Shown here: one piece after another, positions 1 through 9,059 of the stretch
How positions within the stretch are numbered: position 1 is the first letter of the stretch
How the letters are laid out: every line of letters starts with the position of its first letter
Source: an uncultured Oxalobacteraceae bacterium
GTDB lineage: Bacteria > Pseudomonadota > Gammaproteobacteria > Burkholderiales > Burkholderiaceae
Length of the DNA stretch: 18,378 nucleotides
Assembly (NCBI GenBank): GCA_946479705.1
Contig: CAMLHI010000013.1
Location: 1 to 18,378 of the forward strand
Reading direction: 5' to 3'
The notes under the pieces: generated by a model
Database searches by the model: none
The model's input: only the letters and a program-made list of their open reading frames with translations
Told to the model about the DNA's origin: nothing
Position numbers and translations under genes: made by a program

Positions 1-73
1 GGTGCGCGCCGAGCGCGCCCAGCAGCATGGCGAGCAGGGTGGCGAAGGTCTTGTTCTTGTGCGGTGCCGGCAT
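1..73 (-). CDS. TM2 domain-containing membrane protein (N-terminal fragment)
   Basis: Read on the minus strand from the ATG at 73, the frame stays open to the window edge and gives 24 residues starting MPAPHKNKTFATLLA, then a hydrophobic Gly/Leu/Ala stretch ending in GALGAH. The pattern of Lys-Asn-Lys-Thr followed by a Leu/Ala helix and a Gly-Leu-Gly-X-His turn is how TM2-domain proteins begin, where the next residues are usually RFYLG. TM2 proteins are small two-helix inner-membrane proteins of unclear role. Only the N-terminus is present, so the family call rests on this short motif. The gene is divergent from rpsP, with about 240 bases between them. No clear Shine-Dalgarno sequence is visible. 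Confidence 0.55.
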   Translation of the reverse strand, partial: MPAPHKNKTFATLLAMLLGALGAH

Positions 74-241
74 GGGATTAGCTGGAGATGGAAAACCCGC
101 AAGTATCGGCCAAAAGCCGCCCTTGCACAGCAGTTTTTTGCAGGCCGCTCGGCCTGGGGGCAGGATCAGCCATGGCGTCCCGGCCCGAAATGAGCGATAA
201 TCTTTGATTCGGCCCGAACGCGCGCCTGTTGTCATTAACGC

Positions 242-271
242 TTGCTGCTGCGCGGCATAGCGCGCTATAAT
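242..271 (+). promoter_or_regulatory. Putative sigma70 promoter of the rpsP operon
   Basis: A perfect TATAAT lies at 266-271. A weak -35 candidate, TTGCTG (3 of 6 matches), lies at 242-247 with an 18-base spacer. The expected transcription start is near 278, giving a leader of about 34 bases before the rpsP ATG. The -10 is convincing by sequence and position; the -35 is only suggestive. The rest of 74-311 shows no other feature I can name. Confidence 0.6.
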
Positions 272-311
272 TGTCGGCTTTTTCCGCCCAGCACAACTTT
301 TTGGAATTATT

Positions 312-557
312 ATGGTCGTTATTCGTTTAGCTCGTGGAGGCGCCAAGAAGCGCCCGTTCTTCAACATCGTTGCAACGGACTCGCGCAATCGCCGCGATGG
401 CCGCTTCATCGAGCGCATCGGTTTCTACAACCCGATGGCAGCCGGTGGCGAAGTCGGCCTGCGCATTGCAGCCGACCGTCTGGCTCACTGGCAAGGCGTT
501 GGCGCACAACTGTCGCCAACCGTGGCCCGTCTGGTCAAGTCGCAGCCTGCAGCTTAA
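312..557 (+). CDS. rpsP: 30S ribosomal protein S16
   Basis: An 81-residue protein with the classic S16 start [17 protein letters not shown], then the conserved [22 protein letters not shown] segment at about residues 20-41 and a basic, Ala-rich end. S16 binds 16S rRNA in the 30S body and helps order its assembly. The length is normal for the family (about 80-90 residues). The ATG at 312 is preceded by a short GGA (303-305), a weak ribosome site. It is the first gene of the rpsP-rimM-trmD-rplS cluster, the same order as in E. coli, and rimM begins 13 bases after its stop. Confidence 0.97.
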   Translation: MVVIRLARGGAKKRPFFNIVATDSRNRRDGRFIERIGFYNPMAAGGEVGLRIAADRLAHWQGVGAQLSPTVARLVKSQPAA

Positions 558-570
558 GTCTGGTCCTGGT

Positions 571-1104
571 TTGAGCGAGTCGGCCGCACCCGAAGACCTG
601 GTTCAGGTCGGTTATGTTTCAGGTCCGTTCGGTATCACCGGTTCGATCCGCGTGACACCGTTCTCGACCGATGCGGATGCGCTGCTGGCCGTGAAAACCT
701 GGTGGCTGGACAAACCCAGCCTGCAGTCCGTCAGCGTACGGACGGCAAAGATGCACGGTGGTGAGGTAGTTGCCCAGATCGTGGGCATGCTCGGGCGGGA
801 TGCCGCGGAAGCGCTGAAAGGCGCCGCCGTGTCGATCCCGCGCAATGCATTTCCCGCACTGCCGGAGAACGAATATTACTGGTCCGATCTGATCGGGCTC
901 GATGTGCTCAATCTGCAAGGCGAGGCCCTGGGCCGCGTGAGCGACATGATGCACAACGGCGCGCAATCGATCCTGCGCGTCGAGCCGGTGCCGACCGGCG
1001 CGGACAAGGCGCCCGAGCGCCTGATCCCCTTCGTCGAGCACTTCGTCAAGACGGTCGATACGGCCGCCAGGACGATCACCGTCGACTGGGGTCTGGATTA
1101 TTAA
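571..1104 (+). CDS. rimM: Ribosome maturation factor RimM
   Basis: A 177-residue product when started at the TTG at 571. This start follows the rpsP stop by 13 bases and gives the usual RimM onset ([20 protein letters not shown] at residues 9-28), so the longer upstream reading inside rpsP is discarded. The N-terminal RimM barrel spans about residues 10-92. A PRC-barrel domain begins at the [10 protein letters not shown] motif (101-110) and ends with [13 protein letters not shown] (151-163). RimM binds S19 and assists maturation of the 30S head. No strong Shine-Dalgarno sequence precedes the TTG, so translation is probably coupled to rpsP. The exact start is the main uncertainty. Confidence 0.94.
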   Translation: MSESAAPEDLVQVGYVSGPFGITGSIRVTPFSTDADALLAVKTWWLDKPSLQSVSVRTAKMHGGEVVAQIVGMLGRDAAEALKGAAVSIPRNAFPALPENEYYWSDLIGLDVLNLQGEALGRVSDMMHNGAQSILRVEPVPTGADKAPERLIPFVEHFVKTVDTAARTITVDWGLDY

Positions 1105-1127
1105 GCCTGGCGACAAGGAGCGGTGCG

Positions 1128-1874
1128 ATGCAGTTTGACGTCATCACCCTGTTTCCGGAAATGTTTGCCGCGTTGACGCAGTCGGGGGTCACCCGGCGCG
1201 CCTTCGAGCAGCAGCGCTGGGGCTTGACGACCTGGAATCCGCGCGATTTCACCAGCGACAAGCACCGCACCGTGGACGACCGCCCCTACGGCGGCGGACC
1301 GGGCATGGTGATGCTGGCCAAGCCGCTGGAAGCTGCCATCGGCGCGGCCAAGCAGCGCCAGGTGATGCAGGAATTGCCGGTGCCGCGGGTGGTGTTCATG
1401 TCGCCGCAAGGCAAGCCGCTGAGGCATGAACGGGTCATGCAGCTCAAGCAGGAAAGCGGCCTGGTGCTGCTGTGCGGGCGCTACGAAGCGGTCGACCAGC
1501 GCCTGCTGGACCGCTGCGTGGACGAGGAAATCAGCCTCGGCGACTTTGTGCTCTCGGGCGGCGAATTGCCGGCCATGGCACTGATGGACGCGGTGGTGCG
1601 GCAATTGCCCGGCGTGCTGGGCGACGATGCTTCGGCCATCGAAGACAGTTTCGTCAACGGCTTGCTGGACGCGCCGCATTACACCCGGCCCGAGCAGTAC
1701 GACGGGGCCGACGTGCCGCCGGTCCTGATGGGCGGCAACCACGCCGAGATCCTCAAGTGGCGCCGCCAGCGCATGCTGGAAGCGACCGCGAGGAAACGGC
1801 CCGATCTGCTGGCCAGGGCGCGTGGCGCCGGGCAGTTGAGCAAGGCCGACGAACAATTTTTGGCAGGTTTATAG
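1128..1874 (+). CDS. trmD: tRNA (guanine-37-N1)-methyltransferase TrmD
   Basis: A 248-residue protein, typical TrmD length. It methylates N1 of G37 in tRNAs with G at position 36, using S-adenosylmethionine, and so prevents +1 frameshifting. Visible signatures are [11 protein letters not shown] at the N-terminus, [14 protein letters not shown] (47-60), the trefoil-knot SAM-binding motifs [12 protein letters not shown] (114-125) and [15 protein letters not shown] (136-150), and EDSF (172-175), whose Asp173 matches the catalytic Asp of the family. The C-terminal tRNA-binding part carries [17 protein letters not shown]. The ATG has a strong AAGGAG at 1115-1120, 7 bases upstream. It is the third gene of the ribosomal operon. 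Confidence 0.97.
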   Translation: MQFDVITLFPEMFAALTQSGVTRRAFEQQRWGLTTWNPRDFTSDKHRTVDDRPYGGGPGMVMLAKPLEAAIGAAKQRQVMQELPVPRVVFMSPQGKPLRHERVMQLKQESGLVLLCGRYEAVDQRLLDRCVDEEISLGDFVLSGGELPAMALMDAVVRQLPGVLGDDASAIEDSFVNGLLDAPHYTRPEQYDGADVPPVLMGGNHAEILKWRRQRMLEATARKRPDLLARARGAGQLSKADEQFLAGL

Positions 1875-1876
1875 TT

Positions 1877-1956
1877 CGCTAGAAAACCTGCGCAGTACCA
1901 GTCCCCGGCATGTCGCCGGTGTGGCTAACCCCATCCTCTACTGGGCGAAGCTAGCG
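1877..1956 (+). promoter_or_regulatory. Structured RNA leader upstream of rplS (candidate)
   Basis: The 111 bases between trmD and rplS contain nested complementary arms. CGCTAG (1877-1882) pairs with CTAGCG (1951-1956), CCAGT (1898-1902) with ACTGG (1940-1944), and CCGGC (1905-1909) with GCCGG (1915-1919) around an ATGTC loop. No T-run follows, so it is not an intrinsic terminator. Leaders of ribosomal protein genes often bind the encoded protein for autoregulation, so this may be a regulatory leader for L19. I did not recognise it as a known RNA family, and the pairing was found by eye. Confidence 0.35.
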
Positions 1957-1985
1957 CCAGCACGATGGTTTTCGGAGTGTTAAAA

Positions 1986-2369
1986 ATGAATCTGATTCAA
2001 CAACTTGAGCAAGAAGAGATTGCCCGTCTGGGTAAGTCGATTCCTGACTTCGCACCTGGCGACACCGTGGTCGTCAACGTCAACGTGGTCGAGGGCACCC
2101 GCAAGCGCGCCCAGGCCTACGAAGGCGTCGTGATCTCGCGTCGTAACCGTGGCCTGAACTCGAACTTCATCGTTCGCAAGATCTCGTCGGGTGAAGGCGT
2201 GGAGCGTACGTTCCAGCTGTACTCGCCGCTGATCGCGTCGATCGAAGTCAAGCGTCGTGGCGATGTGCGCCGCGCCAAGCTGTACTACCTGCGTGAGCGT
2301 TCGGGTAAATCGGCACGTATCAAAGAGAAACTGCCAAACCGTCGCGCATCCAGCGCTGCTGCTGTGTAA
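1986..2369 (+). CDS. rplS: 50S ribosomal protein L19
   Basis: The ATG at 1986, with GGAG at 1975-1978, gives 127 residues starting [22 protein letters not shown], the normal L19 onset. An in-frame ATG seven codons earlier is rejected because it lacks homology and a ribosome site. Conserved blocks are [41 protein letters not shown] and [34 protein letters not shown]19 sits at the 30S-50S interface. The C-terminus has a short Ala-rich tail. It is the last gene of the operon and is followed by an intrinsic terminator. Confidence 0.97.
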   Translation: MNLIQQLEQEEIARLGKSIPDFAPGDTVVVNVNVVEGTRKRAQAYEGVVISRRNRGLNSNFIVRKISSGEGVERTFQLYSPLIASIEVKRRGDVRRAKLYYLRERSGKSARIKEKLPNRRASSAAAV

Positions 2370-2390
2370 TCCAGGTAGCCGTGTTGTGAA

Positions 2391-2419
2391 AAAGGCATCC
2401 GTTACCGGGTGCCTTTTTT
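2391..2419 (+). terminator. Intrinsic terminator after rplS
   Basis: The stem GGCATCCG (2393-2400) pairs with CGGGTGCC (2405-2412) around a TTAC loop, with one G-T wobble. It is flanked by A residues on the left and followed by six T residues (2414-2419). It lies 21 bases after the rplS stop and closes the rpsP operon. Confidence 0.88.
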
Positions 2420-2436
2420 CGTTGTAAGGAGCCACT

Positions 2437-3105
2437 TTGGCCAAGATTCCCTTCGATCCTGAACGATTGCCGGTCGACGCGCTCGGCGGCGAAGCGGCGC
2501 TGCCGCCGGAACGCATGGCGCCCGAGTGGCTGCGCGAACGCTTCGCCGCGCCGTCCGCGCTGTGGACCCCGGAGCGCTTCGACGAAGCCCTGGCGCAGCG
2601 CGCCCCCAGGACCGCCGCCGCCGTGCTGATCGCACTGGTGTTGCGCGAGGAGGGCCCGCAGCTGCTGCTGACCCAGCGCACCGCCCACCTGACCGACCAT
2701 CCCGGCCAGATCAGCTTTCCGGGCGGGCGCGCCGAATCCTACGACAGTTCGCCGCTCGACACCGCCCTGCGCGAAACCGAGGAAGAGATCGGCCTGGCGC
2801 GCCGCCACGTGGAGGTGATCGGCACCTTGCCCGACTATTTCACGGTGACCGGCTACCAGGTCACCCCGGTGGTAGGCCTGGTGCGCCCGCCCTTCACCCT
2901 GGCGCCCGACCCCAATGAAGTGGCCGAGGTATTCGAAGTGCCGCTGGCTTTCCTGATGAATGGCATGCACCACCAGCGCATGTCCTTCGCGCTGCCCGAG
3001 GAGGCAGGGCGGCGCAGTTTCTACGCCATGCCGTGGCAGCGCTATTTCATCTGGGGCGCCACCGCCGGCATGCTGCGCAACCTGTTCCATTTCCTGCGCG
3101 CTTAG
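2437..3105 (+). CDS. Nudix hydrolase, CoA pyrophosphatase family
   Basis: A 222-residue protein from a TTG start at 2437, chosen because AAGGAG lies at 2426-2431, five bases upstream. The UPF0035/CoA-diphosphatase signature LLLTQRTAHLTDHPGQISFP (77-96) runs straight into the Nudix box GGRAESYDSSPLDTALRETE (97-115) and EEIGL (116-120), with the metal-binding REXXEE glutamates intact. This family (NudL/CoAse) hydrolyses CoA and its derivatives to 3',5'-ADP and 4'-phosphopantetheine and probably acts in the cytoplasm. The first 55 residues form the usual poorly conserved N-terminal extension. Its ribosome site begins only 7 bases after the rplS terminator, so either transcription reads through or a promoter overlaps the terminator. 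Confidence 0.9.
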   Translation: MAKIPFDPERLPVDALGGEAALPPERMAPEWLRERFAAPSALWTPERFDEALAQRAPRTAAAVLIALVLREEGPQLLLTQRTAHLTDHPGQISFPGGRAESYDSSPLDTALRETEEEIGLARRHVEVIGTLPDYFTVTGYQVTPVVGLVRPPFTLAPDPNEVAEVFEVPLAFLMNGMHHQRMSFALPEEAGRRSFYAMPWQRYFIWGATAGMLRNLFHFLRA

Positions 3106-3202
3106 GATGCTGTAACAGAAGGGCAATAAGTTTGATTCCGCAGCAGCCATGCGCTATCGTAGCGGGCATTGCAGTATTGCTTCATTTCACGAGGTAGGGT
3201 CG

Positions 3203-4159
3203 ATGACATTTCTTTCCATTCTGTGCGCTCTGCTCATCGAGCAACTCAAGCCCTTGCGGGCCGATAACCTGGTCTATGGCGAGATCAAGAGCTTCGCCAT
3301 GCGCATGGAAGCCTGGTTCAATGCCGGCGACGCCGCCAACGGACGCCTGGGCTGGCTGCTGATGATGGGCGGCCTCTTGATCCCCATCGGCGGCCTGCAC
3401 TGGTACTTCCACCACATGGGCTGGACCTTCGCCGCCTTCGCCTGGAACGTGCTGCTGGTCTACCTGACCCTGGGTTTTCGCCACTACAGCCACTATTTCA
3501 CCTCGATCCAGCTGGCCCTGGCGGCCGGCGACGAGGCCGCCGCGCGCAGCCTGCTGGCCGAATGGACCCGGATCGACACGGTCGGCATGGAAACGACCGA
3601 GGTGGCCCGCATCGCCGTGGAAAAGTCCCTGGTCACCACCCACCGCAATGTGTTCGGGGTGTTCTTCTGGTTCCTGCCGCTGGGTCCGGCCGGCGCCGTG
3701 CTGTACCGCGTGTCGGAATACCTGGCGCGCGCCTGGAACGAACCGGAGCATATGCGCAACGAAGCCTTCGGCCAGTTCGCCGCCAAGGCCTTCTACTGGA
3801 TCGACTGGCTGCCGGTGCGCCTGACGGCGATCGCCTTCGCCGTGGTGGGCAACTTCGAGGACGCCATCTACGCCTGGCGCAACTTCGCCCACCGCTGGGC
3901 CGACGAAGCGCGCGGCATCATTCTGTCGGCCGGCGGCGGCGCCATGGGCGTGCGCCTGGGCACCCCCAACGAAAACGCCCCCAAGGTGCTGCCGCCGGAT
4001 GCGGCCACCGTCGATTTCACCGAGAGCGACGCGGACATCATGCCGGGCGAGGAACCCAATGCGCGCGCGCTGCAGTCCACCGTCGGCCTGGTATGGCGGG
4101 CTTTGCTATTATGGATGATGCTCTTGCTGCTGCTGTCGAGCGCGGCCTGGCTGGGTTGA
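3203..4159 (+). CDS. CobD/CbiB-family integral membrane protein
   Basis: The ATG at 3203, with GAGGTAGGG at 3191-3199, gives 318 residues. A longer in-frame start at 3149 lacks a ribosome site and would precede an otherwise normal N-terminus. Hydrophobic segments lie at about residues 5-14, 50-68, 74-92, 150-168, 205-216 and 297-316, so this is an inner-membrane protein. The block FGVFFWFLPLGPAGAVLYRV (151-170) resembles the Gly-rich Tyr-Arg/Lys segment of CobD/CbiB, the enzyme that adds aminopropanol to cobyric acid. The gene is commonly found next to the rplS/Nudix genes in Burkholderiales and has no cobalamin genes near it here, so a role in B12 synthesis is not supported; AmpE-like relatives are an alternative. 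The family call is good, the function uncertain. Confidence 0.78.
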   Translation: MTFLSILCALLIEQLKPLRADNLVYGEIKSFAMRMEAWFNAGDAANGRLGWLLMMGGLLIPIGGLHWYFHHMGWTFAAFAWNVLLVYLTLGFRHYSHYFTSIQLALAAGDEAAARSLLAEWTRIDTVGMETTEVARIAVEKSLVTTHRNVFGVFFWFLPLGPAGAVLYRVSEYLARAWNEPEHMRNEAFGQFAAKAFYWIDWLPVRLTAIAFAVVGNFEDAIYAWRNFAHRWADEARGIILSAGGGAMGVRLGTPNENAPKVLPPDAATVDFTESDADIMPGEEPNARALQSTVGLVWRALLLWMMLLLLLSSAAWLG

Positions 4160-4251
4160 GATGCTTGCACCAGCCGGGTGCAAAACCGCTGCCGGACGAC
4201 GAAACCGTGAAATCCGGCTTGCAAAGCTCCAACTCCAACTCTTCTATAAGA

Positions 4252-4257
4252 TATAAT
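4252..4257 (+). promoter_or_regulatory. -10 box of the DUF3579 gene
   Basis: A perfect TATAAT lies at 4252-4257 in an AT-rich patch (cttctataagatataat) that stands out in this GC-rich DNA. It is 84 bases before the DUF3579 ATG. No good -35 is seen at 16-18 bases; TTGCAA at 4219-4224 is too far away. Activator dependence is possible. Confidence 0.5.
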
Positions 4258-4287
4258 ACCGAAGATCCGCAGCACTGCGAATTCTGG

Positions 4288-4312
4288 CCCGCCGGCAGCG
4301 GCGGGGATTTTT
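4288..4312 (+). terminator. Terminator-like hairpin in the DUF3579 leader
   Basis: A perfect 7-bp all-GC stem, CCCGCCG (4288-4294) with CGGCGGG (4299-4305) around a GCAG tetraloop, is followed by GA and five T residues (4308-4312). It lies after the -10 box at 4252 and before the ATG at 4341. It can therefore act as an attenuator in the leader, or as the terminator of the upstream CobD/CbiB-family gene that the next gene's leader also carries. Confidence 0.5.
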
Positions 4313-4340
4313 CAGCATTTATTGGTTCAAACGCCCGTCT

Positions 4341-4685
4341 ATGGCCGAGTCTACCGACAGCAAGAAGGAAATCTCCGAGGAGTTTTTCATTCTTGGCCTG
4401 ACCAGCAATGGCAGGCAGTTCCGCCCGAGCGACTGGGCCGAACGCCTGTGCGGCGCCATGTCGTGCTTCCGTCCGGAAGGCTCGGGCGGCCGCAATGCCC
4501 ACCTGGCCTATTCGCCCTATGTGCGCCCGACCGTCCTCAACGGCGTCAAGGCCGTGGTCGTCAACGGCGACCTCAAGACCCTCGAACCGCTGGCCTACCA
4601 TTTCGTTGTCAATTTCGCCAAAGACAATGATCTGCAAGTTGTCGACGCCTGCTTCCTGCCTCTGCCCGGCGAAACCAAGCCCTAA
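4341..4685 (+). CDS. DUF3579 domain-containing protein
   Basis: A 114-residue soluble protein. The blocks EEFFILGLTSNGRQFRPSDW (13-32) and AERLCGAMSCFRPEG (33-47), followed by LAYSPYVRPTVLNGVKAVVV (55-74) and ADDUCT-free hydrophobic strands ending in CFLPLPGETKP, match what I recall of the DUF3579 family, which is widespread in betaproteobacteria and has no assigned function. No signal peptide or membrane segment is visible. The Shine-Dalgarno sequence is weak. The gene has its own -10 box and a terminator-like leader hairpin, so it is probably transcribed separately from the membrane-protein gene upstream. Confidence 0.82.
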   Translation: MAESTDSKKEISEEFFILGLTSNGRQFRPSDWAERLCGAMSCFRPEGSGGRNAHLAYSPYVRPTVLNGVKAVVVNGDLKTLEPLAYHFVVNFAKDNDLQVVDACFLPLPGETKP

Positions 4686-4706
4686 TCGGGCCGGTGCCGC
4701 GCCGGT

Positions 4707-4720
4707 TTGAGCCAAATCAA
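4707..4720 (+). promoter_or_regulatory. Candidate FNR/ANR-type binding site
   Basis: TTGAG-CCAA-ATCAA at 4707-4720 matches 9 of the 10 fixed positions of the FNR/ANR consensus TTGAT-N4-ATCAA. It is centred about 85 bases before the CBS gene ATG. A -10-like GATAGC lies at 4741-4746, which would place the site near -40, the usual class II activator position. This points to induction of the CBS gene under low oxygen. The match is by eye and the -10 is weak. Confidence 0.45.
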
Positions 4721-4798
4721 ACTCCCTGCCGTTAGCCCGCGATAGCGTGCATATCGCGTTCGCGCTGGTGCGGGCGCGTAGCGACTCAGGAGGACATC

Positions 4799-5248
4799 AT
4801 GCGAATTGGCGAAATCTGCACCGTGCAAACCATTTCCTGCACCCGTGAGGAAACGGTCCAGGACGCCGCCCTGATGATGCGCACCCACCATGTCGGCGAC
4901 CTGGTCGTGGTCGAGCAGCCCGACGGCGAGCGTATTCCGGTGGGCATCATTACCGACCGCGACATCGTGGTCTCGGTCATCGCGCTCGGACTCGACCCGG
5001 CCAGCCTGCTGGTGGGCGACATCATGAGCGACGACCTGCTCGTCACCGCCGAGACCGACGACGTGGTCGGCACCATCGAGCGCATGCGTTTTCGCGGCAT
5101 CCGCCGGGTGCCGGTGGTCGACAGCACCGGCGCGCTGACCGGCATCGTCAGCGTCGACGATCTGCTCGAGTTCCTGGCCGAGGAAATGGGCGAGCTGTCG
5201 CGCATCTCGGCCCACCAGCGCTCCCAGGAAAAGCGCGTGCGCCACTGA
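4799..5248 (+). CDS. Two-CBS-domain protein
   Basis: A 149-residue cytoplasmic protein made of two tandem CBS domains (about residues 8-63 and 76-130), with the typical strand-helix ends GIITDRDI (49-56) and GIVSVDDL (115-122). No enzyme or membrane domain is attached. CBS pairs bind adenosyl ligands (AMP, ATP, NAD or SAM) and act as energy or redox sensors, so a stand-alone pair is likely to be regulatory. The start has a strong AGGAGG at 4788-4793. A candidate FNR/ANR box lies upstream and a strong terminator downstream, so the gene is probably monocistronic. Ligand and partner are unknown. Confidence 0.9.
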   Translation: MRIGEICTVQTISCTREETVQDAALMMRTHHVGDLVVVEQPDGERIPVGIITDRDIVVSVIALGLDPASLLVGDIMSDDLLVTAETDDVVGTIERMRFRGIRRVPVVDSTGALTGIVSVDDLLEFLAEEMGELSRISAHQRSQEKRVRH

Positions 5249-5305
5249 TGGGACCGCTAAGCTTAGCTTAAGAGACATTGTTTAATATCAAACCCGTCTC
5301 TTCGT

Positions 5306-5342
5306 GACAGGCACGGCGCCATAGCGCCTGCCTGTCTTTTTT
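5306..5342 (+). terminator. Strong intrinsic terminator after the CBS gene
   Basis: GACAGGCA (5306-5313) pairs with TGCCTGTC (5329-5336). After a one-base bulge, GGCGC (5315-5319) pairs with GCGCC (5324-5328) around a CATA loop. Six T residues follow (5337-5342). It is 58 bases after the CBS stop and is oriented only for + strand transcription. Confidence 0.92.
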
Positions 5343-5405
5343 GTGCCGGCGCGGCGGGCACAGCGCAGCTTTCCCCATCGTTCTGTTTCGAGTCGACAAC
5401 ACTTG

Positions 5406-5434
5406 CTGACAAGCAATGAGATGTGCGTTATGAT
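5406..5434 (+). promoter_or_regulatory. Sigma70-type promoter of the SDR gene
   Basis: CTGACA (5406-5411, 5 of 6 matches to TTGACA) and TATGAT (5429-5434, 5 of 6 matches to TATAAT) are separated by exactly 17 bases. The predicted start near 5441 gives a leader of about 47 bases before the SDR ATG. It lies directly after the CBS gene terminator. Confidence 0.7.
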
Positions 5435-5487
5435 GTTTCTTGAGAGAAGTAAATAATTCTCTGAACCAACATTTAAGGCGCCATCAC

Positions 5488-6267
5488 ATGTTGAAAGCAA
5501 CGCAGAAAGATACCTCGTTCGCAGGTAAAGTAGTGCTCGTCACTGGCGCGGCGAGCGGAATCGGACGTGCCGCGGCCCTGGCCTTCGGGCGCGCCGGCGC
5601 CACCGTGGTGGTGGCCGACACCGCGGTCGATGGCGGCCACGCCACCGCGGCGATGATCGTCGAGCAGGGCGGCAAGGCGCTGTTCGTGCACACCAACGTC
5701 ACCCGCGCCAACGAAGTCGAAGCGCTGATCGACAAGACGGTGGCCATGTACGGCCGTCTCGACTGCGCCTTCAACAATGCCGGCGTCGAGGACGAGGCCG
5801 GGCAGCTGGGCGACACCGACGAAGATGCCTTCGACCGCATCGTCAACGTCAACCTCAAGGGCGCCTGGCTGTGCATGAAGTATGAAATCCGCCAGATGCT
5901 CAAGCAGGGCGGCGGCTCCATCGTCAACACCGCCTCGGTGGCCGGCCTGGTGGGCGCGCCCACCCAGCCGATCTACGCGGCCACCAAGCATGCGGTGGTC
6001 GGCCTGACCAAGACCGCCGCGGTCGAATATGCCGCCGAAGGCATCCGCATCAACAGCGTGTGCCCGGGCGTGATCAACACCCCGACCATGGCGCGTGCGC
6101 TCAAGCGCGAACCGCTGCGCGAAGACAAGCTGCGCAAGGGCCACCCGATCGGCCGCTTCGGCGAACCGTCGGAAATCGCCAACGCGGCGCTGTGGCTGTG
6201 CTCCGAGCAATCCTCCTTCGTGACCGGCCACCAGCTGGCCGTCGATGGCGGCCTGACCGCGATCTGA
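5488..6267 (+). CDS. SDR-family NAD(P)-dependent oxidoreductase
   Basis: The ATG at 5488 gives 259 residues, the usual length of a classical short-chain dehydrogenase/reductase. A TTG-started reading 16 codons longer would begin at the predicted transcription start and is less likely. Visible motifs are the cofactor loop TGAASGIG (19-26), Asp44 at the end of the second strand (favouring NAD over NADP), NNAG (96-99), Asn122 in VNLKG, and the catalytic Ser150, Tyr163 and Lys167 (YAATK). The ending VTGHQLAVDGGLTAI is typical. AAGG at 5474-5477 is a spaced ribosome site. The substrate cannot be told from the sequence; the family contains many alcohol and hydroxyacyl dehydrogenases. A convergent kinase gene ends 28 bases downstream. 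Confidence 0.9.
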   Translation: MLKATQKDTSFAGKVVLVTGAASGIGRAAALAFGRAGATVVVADTAVDGGHATAAMIVEQGGKALFVHTNVTRANEVEALIDKTVAMYGRLDCAFNNAGVEDEAGQLGDTDEDAFDRIVNVNLKGAWLCMKYEIRQMLKQGGGSIVNTASVAGLVGAPTQPIYAATKHAVVGLTKTAAVEYAAEGIRINSVCPGVINTPTMARALKREPLREDKLRKGHPIGRFGEPSEIANAALWLCSEQSSFVTGHQLAVDGGLTAI

Positions 6268-6295
6268 AGCGGCGCCGATCCGCAGGGGGGCGGGC

Positions 6296-8460
<2,165 letters not shown>

Positions 8461-8464
<4 letters not shown>

Positions 8465-9057
8465 CGCCAGTTCTTCACGACCCCGTTTTCCACCACCTCG
8501 CGCGACACTTCCAGCATCTTGGTCTGGATCACCAGCGAGGCGGAGCGTGCCTGGTCGAGGTTGATGCTCATTTCCACGCGCTCGGCCGTTTGCAGCTGGA
8601 TGATGCCGCCTTCCTGCAGGAATTCGGGCGCATCGCTGACGGTCAGGACCGGCGATTTTTTCAGTTCCGCCAGGGCGGCACGGCGTTTCGCGGCATCCTT
8701 GTAAGCGATGAAGACAATCTGGCAATTGGGCATGTCAGTCAGTGTCGCTCCACGCAGGGTTTGAAATGCGCGGCCCTGTTCGACCCGTCCGGTCAGGGTC
8801 TGGTCCAGGATGTCACCAAAGGGATCATTGCCCAGTACACAAATTCGCCAGCGCGCACGATCGTCGGCGAACGCGGCCGCCGGCCAGCTCACGTAGTGGG
8901 TGAAGTTACGCAGAAACGCGGCCTTGACCTTGTTGGGGGAGGCCGTGACCGTTTCCTGGCCCAGCGCCAGCACCGGCAGAGGCAGCATGAGCAGCAAGGC
9001 CGTGACCCATGGACCGAAAGCATGGAAGGAACCGGCAGTGCCGCGGGTTGGTCGCAT
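8461..9057 (-). CDS. yfiR: YfiR-family (DUF4154) periplasmic protein
   Basis: Started at the ATG at 9057, this is a 198-residue protein with a signal peptide (hydrophobic core about 16-32, ending VLALGQE). The mature part has the DUF4154 pattern: KVKAAFLRNFTHYVSWP (43-59), RICVLGNDPFG (71-81), NCQIVFIAY (111-119), LTVSDAPEFLQEGGIIQL (138-155) and VEMSINLDQARSASLVIQTK (161-180). In Pseudomonas, YfiR is the periplasmic inhibitor of the CHASE8 diguanylate cyclase YfiN/TpbB. An in-frame ATG at 9108 gives 215 residues but has no ribosome site. The 9057 start has CCAGG upstream and sits 2 bases after the stop of a short leader ORF. Cys73 and Cys112 are visible and could form a disulfide. The downstream kinase overlaps by 4 bases. 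Confidence 0.88.
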
Positions 9058-9059
9058 GC

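Noticed and set aside
334..570. Long N-terminal extension of rimM into rpsP
   Set aside because: It overlaps rpsP almost entirely and adds about 79 residues unlike RimM; the TTG at 571 gives the normal family length.
1870..1875. TATAGT at the end of trmD as an internal rplS promoter
   Set aside because: No -35-like hexamer at 16-18 bases upstream.
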